64,000 bases of DNA from CAZRAL01 sp964598005. Its GTDB lineage: Bacteria; Pseudomonadota; Gammaproteobacteria; Burkholderiales; Usitatibacteraceae. Below the pieces are notes generated by a model. It saw nothing but the letters and a program-made list of their open reading frames with translations, did no database searches and was not told where the DNA came from. The position numbers were made by a program, and so were the translations under genes. Of this stretch, positions 54,644 through 61,320 are shown piece by piece (position 1 is the stretch's first letter; every line of letters starts with the position of its first letter). The stretch is taken from contig CAZRAL010000005.1 in assembly GCA_964598005.1 (NCBI GenBank), positions 1-64,000 of the forward strand, in the 5' to 3' direction.

Positions 54644-55216
54644 CTAGGGCGTTATTGGCAAAGTAAGTTTAAGTTCTTTCTCGTCCAATTCGCACATTGC
54701 AGGAAGTTGAATCGCGTCAAACAAAATATCGGGAAAAGCATTGTATTTATCAAAACATGCAAAAACTTCTTTTATTTTATCCGGGTCGCTAGGCAGATTT
54801 TTCATCAAAGAAAAATAGAGTGGCAACTGAACGTATGCCTGTATAAAAGCGCTTCGAACTTTTGGTTCCAAATATACACAATTATTTACCAGCCAATTTT
54901 GGCACTTATTAGCGGCCTCATCTCTTTCTTCATCGGATCGACTCCATCCCAACTCGCGCCAATGTGTATATGCCTCTTGGTGGGTTTGCAAACGGCGATC
55001 AATTGAAGCCATTCTTAATTGATGGCGAGCTTTAAATTCTTCGACAAGCGTTGTGTACTGTATGCGAATTTCCTCAACTTTTTTTGTGATTGCTGCAATA
55101 TCCTCTTTATCAGCAAGATTATTACCTTTCTTGGCAAAATATGAGGAAAAGCAACCCACACAAAAAGAGATTGCCATTAATACAATATATGCAAGTGCAT
55201 TTTCTAAAGTTATCAA
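54644..55216 (-). CDS. Uncharacterised membrane-anchored coiled-coil protein
   Basis: No named family is recognised. A TTG start at 55216 with GGGAG six bases upstream gives 190 residues, with a transmembrane helix at about 4-26, then a KKGNNLADKEDIAAITKKVE stretch, a coiled coil to about 80, and a helical C-terminal half. The frame extends to a GTG at 55270 that overlaps the DUF547 stop, but that start lacks a ribosome binding site. The gene is visibly more AT-rich than its neighbours, suggesting horizontal acquisition. Related unnamed proteins with FAKKGENLATKEDI-like openings occur in accessory islands; this is from memory, not a search. Confidence 0.6.
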   Translation of the reverse strand: MITLENALAYIVLMAISFCVGCFSSYFAKKGNNLADKEDIAAITKKVEEIRIQYTTLVEEFKARHQLRMASIDRRLQTHQEAYTHWRELGWSRSDEERDEAANKCQNWLVNNCVYLEPKVRSAFIQAYVQLPLYFSLMKNLPSDPDKIKEVFACFDKYNAFPDILFDAIQLPAMCELDEKELKLTLPITP

Positions 55217-55269
55217 ATTTATCTCCCAATTTAACTTGAAGGTTTTATGGACAGAATTCCAATCAACCA

Positions 55270-56085
55270 CTAACGATTATTGATCGACCAGTCGTAATCG
55301 AGGTAGGTAATCGGTGTTTTTTGCGCGATAATTTTCTGCCGATCTTCAGGGCTATCAGCCAGCAGAGCTGCATAGCGGGCAAAATATTCCTCGCGCGAGT
55401 TGACCGGTGCAGTCTTGCCGTCGAATCCCGTATAGCCCTTTTCCCAATCGTCGGCAAACCATTTATAGATCATCGATACTTCCAGTTTGCCATTGGCATA
55501 GCGGTTACGCGAGCGGTCGGAAATAAAGCGTACGGCCTGCTCTTCCAATTGCTTATCAAGGCGGTCGGCGATAAAGGCCTCCTCGCGCAGTACCGGGCAG
55601 CCGATTGAGGCGCAGTTCACCGCGTAATGCACGCGCGGCTCGTTATAAACCCCCGGTTTGCGTAAGGTGTCGTGCTCGATGCGGTCGAGAAAATATTCTT
55701 CACCAAACAGTTTGAAGAATTTACGCTTCCAGCGATTATCGAATACGCCGCCGATGTCCTTGATCGATTTCACTGGATAGTGTTGCAAAATGAGATCCAG
55801 CGTAAAACCGTTATACGCATTAATGAGAAAGGCCATTTGCTGGGCTTTGCTCCAGCCGTTGAATTCGGCTGAGGAAACCCTGGACAAACTATTTAGATAG
55901 TTCTTTAACGCCCCACGGTCTTTCTGCAATTCGGCGTAGCTTACTTTCGTCGTTTTACCACCATCAATGACCACAACGTGCTTTTTCAGCAGCGTCGTCA
56001 ATGCGGCGTGGGTATGATCGAACGATTGGGCCCATGTACTGAGCGATAACAGCCAGACCGTGCTGAGCAGCAGTAGTTTTTTCAT
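55270..56085 (-). CDS. DUF547 domain-containing secreted protein
   Basis: A 271-residue protein with a signal peptide (MKKLLLLSTVWLLSLSTWAQ). ATG 56085 is chosen because GGGAG lies six bases upstream and the signal starts there. DUF547 covers about 60-190, with KAQQMAFLINAYNGFTLDLIL, NCASIGCPVLREEAF and the conserved Asp/Arg around. The family's reaction is unknown; a thiol or transglutaminase-like fold has been suggested. It starts 16 bases after the TVP38-flavoprotein stop, a recurrent pairing. Confidence 0.88.
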   Translation of the reverse strand: MKKLLLLSTVWLLSLSTWAQSFDHTHAALTTLLKKHVVVIDGGKTTKVSYAELQKDRGALKNYLNSLSRVSSAEFNGWSKAQQMAFLINAYNGFTLDLILQHYPVKSIKDIGGVFDNRWKRKFFKLFGEEYFLDRIEHDTLRKPGVYNEPRVHYAVNCASIGCPVLREEAFIADRLDKQLEEQAVRFISDRSRNRYANGKLEVSMIYKWFADDWEKGYTGFDGKTAPVNSREEYFARYAALLADSPEDRQKIIAQKTPITYLDYDWSINNR

Positions 56086-56101
56086 GAAAATCTCCCGTTG
56101 T

Positions 56102-58342
56102 TTAATGCAAGGGTTGTTTTGGATAAGCTGGCGTGTTGTCGGGCGAGACAGCGAGCGCAACGGCGGCCGACAATACCTTGCTAAAGCTGCCATCGCCGCG
56201 CGTCCAGTCGTTCAGCGCGCGCGCCACGGCGAGTTTGCCAACCGTTGCGGTGGAGCGCTTGTAGGCGCCTGCTGCATATTTGTTGGCTTCACCCATGGTT
56301 GGGTAGGTGTGAATAGTGCCGAGAATGCCTTTCAGCCCAAAGCCGTGTTTCATGGCGGCCACAAATTCGATCAGTAAATCCCCCGCATGTTCGCCAACGA
56401 TGGTGGCGCCGAGAATTTTGTCCGAGCCTTTGGGCGTGATAACTTTCACAAAACCATGCGCTTCGCCGTCGGCAATGGCGCGGTCGAGGTCGTCGATGCC
56501 GTAGGTGTGCACATCGTGCGCGATGTTTTTTTCTTTGGCCTCCTGTTCGTTCAGCCCCACCCGCGCCACTTCTGGATCGGTAAAGGTCGCCCAGGGCACC
56601 ACCGCATAATCGACTTTGAACTTCTTGAATCTGCCGAACAAGGCGTTTACCGCGGCATACCACGCCATGTGTGCAGCGGTATGGGTAAATTGGTACGGCC
56701 CGGCCACGTCGCCGCAGGCGAAGATATTGGGATAGATCGTTTGCAGATATTCGTTGGTTTCAACGACGCGGCTGGCAGGGATGCCGAGTTCTTCTAAACC
56801 GTAACCCTGGGTATTGGCGATGCGGCCCACCGCGCATAAAATTTCGTCAAATGGAATGCGCTTATCTTGGCCTTCGTTTTCTATCAGCAGAAACTTTTCG
56901 CCATTTTCGACTAATACCTGCTTCGCTTTGTGATTGACCAGCACGGTAACGCCTTCGGCTTCGAACTTGCACTTGATCATTTCCGAAACTTCCGCGTCCT
57001 CACGGATCAGGATGCGCGGCGCCATTTCGACTTGCGTCACCTGCGAGCCGAAGCGGGCGAAGCATTGCGTCAATTCCGAGCCGATGGGGCCGCCGCCCAG
57101 CACGATCAGGCGCTTCGGCAGAGTGCGAAGCGCCCAAAGGTTGTCCGACGTTAGCGGATGAATGTCGGCCAGCCCCGGAATCGGCGGCACCAACGGGCGC
57201 GCGCCTGCGGCGATGACAATAGTTTTGGTGGTGAGCGTTTGTTTGCTGCCATCGGCGCGGGTGATTTCCACTTCCCAAGGCGTAATGATTTTGGCCTGCC
57301 CCGCAATACAATCCACACCCAGACTGGTATAGCGTTCGACCGAATCGTGCGGCTCAATATCGGTGACGATTTTTTTCACGCGCTGCATCACCTCTGCAAA
57401 ATCCCATTGCGCCGTGGCCGAGGAAATACCAAATTCTTTGGCACGCGAAATATGGTTCAACAATTTGGCGGAGCGAATCAGCGCCTTCGAGGGCACGCAG
57501 CCGGTATTCAGACAATCGCCGCCCATCTGGTGTTTTTCCACCAGCGTTACTTTGGCTTTTACGGCGGCGGCGATATAACTGGTGACTAACCCGGCTGAAC
57601 CAGCGCCGATCACCACCACATTGCGGTCAAAACGCGCCGGTTTTTTACCGGCCCACTTTGCATAGACCTTGCGGCTTTTGATGCCGTCGATAATTTTCTT
57701 GGCGACAATGGGGAAGAGGCCTAGCAATACAAAGGCGCCCGCTAGTCCCGGCGAGAGAATGCCTTTCAGCGAGCTGATCTTGGCCAGCTCGGTGCCCGCA
57801 TTCACGTACACGACCGTGCCCAGCAACATACCGACCTGCGAAACCCAAAAGAAGGTCCAGGCTTTCATCGGCGTCAGCCCCATTAAGATATTGATCATGA
57901 AAAACGGGAAGGCAGGGACTAAGCGCAAGGTAAAAAGATAAAAAGCGCCGTCCTTTTTTACCCCGGCATTGAACGCTTTCAATTTATCGCCAAACTTGGC
58001 CTGGATGCTGTTGCGCAACAAAAAACGCGCGGTCAAAAATGCCAGCGTCGCACCGATGGTCGAAGCAAACGAGACGATGACCACACCCCACAGCAGGCCA
58101 AAGATGGCCCCGGCCACCAGCGTCATAATCAGCGCGCCCGGCAGCGAAAGCGCCGTCACGGCAATATAGATCAAAAAGAAAAGCGCTGCCGCCTGTAAAG
58201 GATTAGCTTGATAACTGGCCGTGAAGTCTGCCTGCTTACTCTTGAAATATTCCAGATCGATAAAGCGGCCTAGATCGAAAATAAAAAAAGCGGCAATCAA
58301 TGCAACGATGGCGAGAAGAACGAGAAGTTTGCTTTTTGTCAT
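56102..58342 (-). CDS. Fusion of TVP38/TMEM64 (VTT) membrane domain and FAD-dependent disulfide reductase
   Basis: A 746-residue two-part protein. Residues 1 to ~225 are a polytopic VTT/DedA-related domain (GAIFGLLWGVVIV; LRLVPAFPFFMINILMG). From ~235 a dihydrolipoamide dehydrogenase/mercuric reductase-like unit follows: VVVIGAGSAGL, the redox pair in GGDCLNTGCVPSKAL, an NAD site GGGPIGSE, FACGDVAG and the C-terminal HTYPTMGEA, where the usual catalytic His of the HxxxxE motif is found. It may couple membrane thiol or quinone redox with the lipid-facing VTT domain; the substrate is unknown. DUF547 follows directly. Confidence 0.9.
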   Translation of the reverse strand: MTKSKLLVLLAIVALIAAFFIFDLGRFIDLEYFKSKQADFTASYQANPLQAAALFFLIYIAVTALSLPGALIMTLVAGAIFGLLWGVVIVSFASTIGATLAFLTARFLLRNSIQAKFGDKLKAFNAGVKKDGAFYLFTLRLVPAFPFFMINILMGLTPMKAWTFFWVSQVGMLLGTVVYVNAGTELAKISSLKGILSPGLAGAFVLLGLFPIVAKKIIDGIKSRKVYAKWAGKKPARFDRNVVVIGAGSAGLVTSYIAAAVKAKVTLVEKHQMGGDCLNTGCVPSKALIRSAKLLNHISRAKEFGISSATAQWDFAEVMQRVKKIVTDIEPHDSVERYTSLGVDCIAGQAKIITPWEVEITRADGSKQTLTTKTIVIAAGARPLVPPIPGLADIHPLTSDNLWALRTLPKRLIVLGGGPIGSELTQCFARFGSQVTQVEMAPRILIREDAEVSEMIKCKFEAEGVTVLVNHKAKQVLVENGEKFLLIENEGQDKRIPFDEILCAVGRIANTQGYGLEELGIPASRVVETNEYLQTIYPNIFACGDVAGPYQFTHTAAHMAWYAAVNALFGRFKKFKVDYAVVPWATFTDPEVARVGLNEQEAKEKNIAHDVHTYGIDDLDRAIADGEAHGFVKVITPKGSDKILGATIVGEHAGDLLIEFVAAMKHGFGLKGILGTIHTYPTMGEANKYAAGAYKRSTATVGKLAVARALNDWTRGDGSFSKVLSAAVALAVSPDNTPAYPKQPLH

Positions 58343-58440
58343 GATGATCGCCCTTTAAATGGGAGCTGTTTCGTAACGTTGGTGAGTACAAAGCCCAATA
58401 TACCGCTGATATCGATACAGCCACTCCCAAAGGAGCAAGT

Positions 58441-59400
58441 CTACGCGCATACGGAAGAGGCCCTCGCCAATCCAAGCGCGTGCGGCGCCGCATAATCGGG
58501 GCCGTTAACGATGCGTGCGAAATACGATCGATGAGCAGGTGAGCCGAGCGGCCAATTGGCTAGAAACCGTTGCTGAAATTGCGCGCCGTCGTAGTGAATG
58601 GGCAACGCGTCGACATACACACCGCCGACCGCCTCACCGTATTGCGCCAACCCTTCGCGCACGGGATAAATCGACAAGCGCGATAGCAGACCGTAGCACG
58701 TATGCGAAAAATTCGGCATGCCTGCTGCGCCATTGTTGATGACGACATGTCTCTTCACGCCGTCATTCAAACAACGAAAAGCGGGCAGGCACGTATGGCT
58801 GGAAGCAAAACCAGTCAGGTCAGTCTCGTTACAGATGCGATGTAGCCACACAATGTTTTCCGGCTCGTGCAAAAAATTGTGCGCAAAACGCCAGCCTGCC
58901 AGCGATTCCGCGTCACCATGCACAATGCCGAAACGCTGCCCGCCCACCTCAGCCACAGCATGCATGGGCAGCGCACCGAGCATTGCAATGATCTCTGGAA
59001 AACCCGTCGCCGTATGTTGCAATATCTGCATGATGCGGTTCGAACGCGCCACCTCGGCATCATTCACATCATCGGGGTATGCGCAACCGCAGTCTGCGGT
59101 GTCGCCATTGGCCACCAGCTCGGTCTCCACATTGCCGCGCAGGGCAATGTGTTTCAGCACATTGCGATTGATCGCTTCAAACGACTGCGCATCGATGTTG
59201 AACCAGTTGAAATCGCCATTAAAGACCAGCCGTGGCGCAACGGGTTCACCCGCAGCCAGTTCGAAAATGGCCTGCATTGCAAATTCGTTACCATATAGCC
59301 CCCCGATAACATAAATCGTTTCGGCGCGAATTTCTGCCGGGCGAGCGAAGACCGTAGGCGAGTAACGATAGTGAAGCGGACAGGTACGGCCGGCGGTCAT
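58441..59400 (-). CDS. Degenerate calcineurin-like metallophosphoesterase
   Basis: A 319-residue protein with the strand pattern of a metallophosphoesterase. Motifs read GGLYGNEFAM where DxHGN is usual, FNGDFNWF for GDxxDRG, RGNVETEL for GNHE, IVHGDAES and SSHTCLP for GHTH. The first Asp and His and the GNHE His are lost, so catalytic activity is doubtful. ATG 59400 has GGA eight bases upstream; a GTG at 59457 adds 19 residues. It follows a geranylgeranyl-reductase-family gene on the same strand. Other assignment is possible; the fold call is by eye. Confidence 0.55.
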   Translation of the reverse strand: MTAGRTCPLHYRYSPTVFARPAEIRAETIYVIGGLYGNEFAMQAIFELAAGEPVAPRLVFNGDFNWFNIDAQSFEAINRNVLKHIALRGNVETELVANGDTADCGCAYPDDVNDAEVARSNRIMQILQHTATGFPEIIAMLGALPMHAVAEVGGQRFGIVHGDAESLAGWRFAHNFLHEPENIVWLHRICNETDLTGFASSHTCLPAFRCLNDGVKRHVVINNGAAGMPNFSHTCYGLLSRLSIYPVREGLAQYGEAVGGVYVDALPIHYDGAQFQQRFLANWPLGSPAHRSYFARIVNGPDYAAPHALGLARASSVCA

Positions 59401-59467
59401 GAGTAATCCATTTGAAATGTGAATTACAGCTATCTGGGCTATTTGGGCAGCGGGCACACCAGCAAAA

Positions 59468-60613
59468 TTATAGTTTCACGCCGCCTTTGCGATGAAAATA
59501 TATCAACTCAGCGGCCCGCCGCATGGCGGCGGTGCGGAGAAGCTGATTGAATACCCAATCATTTTGAAAACGGTCAAATAACCAGCGCAGTGCACGCTTG
59601 GACCGAAATTGCGGGTACTGCTGCACCAGCCATTGCGCCGGGTCTGGTTTTTGTCCTCCCAAAAAATCAGCGATAGCATAACCTGCCTGTTCACCATGAC
59701 GCAGCGCGGTATGAATGCCGCCAGCCGTGACTGGCGATACCATGCCCGCCGCATCCCCCACCAACAATGCGCCAGGGCATGAAACATGACGCAGCAATCC
59801 GCCGCAGGGAATCATGCCGGCGCGTACCGCTACAGGTTGGCTTAATCCCTCAACCACACCGGAAATCTTTTCCAGAAAGGCGTGAATAGGCACTTGCCGC
59901 GAGCCAGGTTGTGCATTAGCACTGGGCAGCCGTCGGGCCAGCCCGACTTGCTGGATACCCACACCGGCCAAGGCCCAGCCGATATAGCCCGGCGCCAACT
60001 GGCGATCGATAAAACAGTGCAGCAAATTTTCTTCCATTCTTGCCTGCTGGTATTCGTGCTCGACACCAAACAAAAAGTGCTCGTTACGCGACAATCCCAG
60101 TACCCTGGCTACAGTCGAGTGCGGCCCATCAGCACCAACGAGATAGGCAGCTTCGATGCACTCCCCATTACCAAGAAAAATGCGCCAACCATTGGCATGG
60201 CGTTCAGCATTGACAAATGACCGGCCCAGCCTAACTTCAGCGCCAGCTTTTTGTACCGACTGCACCATCCAGTCCAGCAGTGCGACGGTATCGGTTGCCC
60301 AGAAATAATAGCCGGGCGCAAACAGGTCTACATATCGCATATTGGGGGCATAAAGCCGCACACCCTCGATACGGCGCACCAAAGCAGAAGGGACTTCGCC
60401 CAGCCAGTTAATGGAATCAACGGCATCTTTGACCACGATGCCGGTGGTGTGAAGTTTTTGCCCGGCTGAGCTTTTTTTCTCCAGCACAATAACCCGGTGG
60501 CCTGCTTTTGTCGCTGCACGTGCGCAGGCTAAACCGGCAAAACTTGCGCCCACAATGACAAGATCGGTTTTCAAAATTTTATTTATCGCTGAGGAAGATG
60601 CGCTTATAGCCAA
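59468..60613 (-). CDS. Geranylgeranyl-reductase-family FAD-dependent oxidoreductase
   Basis: A 381-residue flavoprotein. The FAD Rossmann motif is VGASFAGLACARAATKAG, the ADGPHS motif is present at about 155, and GDAAGMVSPVTAGGIHTAL near 290 is characteristic of the geranylgeranyl reductase (GG-red) group of flavoproteins. Members reduce isoprenoid chains or hydroxylate quinones. Substrate is unknown. The start is TTG at 60613 with no clear ribosome binding site; a TTG at 60574 nearer the Rossmann core is an alternative. Confidence 0.8.
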   Translation of the reverse strand: MAISASSSAINKILKTDLVIVGASFAGLACARAATKAGHRVIVLEKKSSAGQKLHTTGIVVKDAVDSINWLGEVPSALVRRIEGVRLYAPNMRYVDLFAPGYYFWATDTVALLDWMVQSVQKAGAEVRLGRSFVNAERHANGWRIFLGNGECIEAAYLVGADGPHSTVARVLGLSRNEHFLFGVEHEYQQARMEENLLHCFIDRQLAPGYIGWALAGVGIQQVGLARRLPSANAQPGSRQVPIHAFLEKISGVVEGLSQPVAVRAGMIPCGGLLRHVSCPGALLVGDAAGMVSPVTAGGIHTALRHGEQAGYAIADFLGGQKPDPAQWLVQQYPQFRSKRALRWLFDRFQNDWVFNQLLRTAAMRRAAELIYFHRKGGVKL

Positions 60614-60747
60614 CCATTTTAATGGTCAGGGCATTTCTCCACTTTAAACATGGGTAAAACATGCATCTATATTTACGAGAGAAGCGCATCCAAAGAAAAA
60701 CAGCAGATTTCTCGACTTCGCTACACTTCGCTCGAAATGACAAATTT

Positions 60748-61196
60748 AAGGAACCTCTGAATAAGTCCTCCATGAGCCGCGTATTGACAAGAATAGTCCA
60801 TAAACAAGGTCTTACAAATGGCAGGTCGAATCCATTGATACGAAGCCAAGGAGGCCCCGGCGTAGCGAAAGCCTCGCGCAGCACAGGCCGCGAAGTCGGG
60901 GCAATCGCCTTGCCTTTCGGGTCGCATCCAAAGGCACTGAGCCCTCAGCGCCTTTGGAACCTGCTCCGCCTGTGGCAAGGCACGCCGAAGATGGGCTATT
61001 CTTGTCAAAACCCGCATGGGGTACCACAAGCCTCTGGCTTGCCGTGGGCCGAAGGCTGGCGTAATTGCCAAATGCGCGGGCGGTCTGCTGTGTTGCAGTG
61101 CTTGCGAAGGGGGTCGACCATTCACTGCGCACCGCGCCTTGCATCCCATCCCGGAAAACCGAGCGCACGGCCATGTGGGACTTAATCAGAGGTTCC
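60748..61196. mobile_element. MITE-like element, copy B (449 bp)
   Basis: The ends match copy A at 32101: GGAACCTCTGAATAAGTCC at 60750-60768 and GGACTTAATCAGAGGTTCC at 61178-61196, inverted. Copy B is in the opposite orientation to A and carries two extra internal blocks. One holds a 30-base hairpin (CCAAAGGC at 60928-60935 with GCCTTTGG at 60950-60957, inner CTGAG/CTCAG). The other holds CAAGCC TCT GGCTTG at 61027-61041. The TTGACAAGAATAG inverted pair is kept. No transposase is present; open frames in it are chance. Confidence 0.78.
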
Positions 61197-61320
61197 CTAA
61201 GAGTCGCGATGTGAAATGGATCAGCGACCGTCACTAAAATTTGCCACTCCGAACAACGTGAGGAGTCTGCTCTACCCCCACCAATTCCATTTCCAAACGG
61301 AATAATCCTTTATGGACCAA

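Noticed and set aside
60661..61185. 174-residue open frame inside the second MITE-like element, plus several on the other strand
   Set aside because: They run across hairpin and TIR sequence shared with copy A, where the frames are broken, and lack family signatures.
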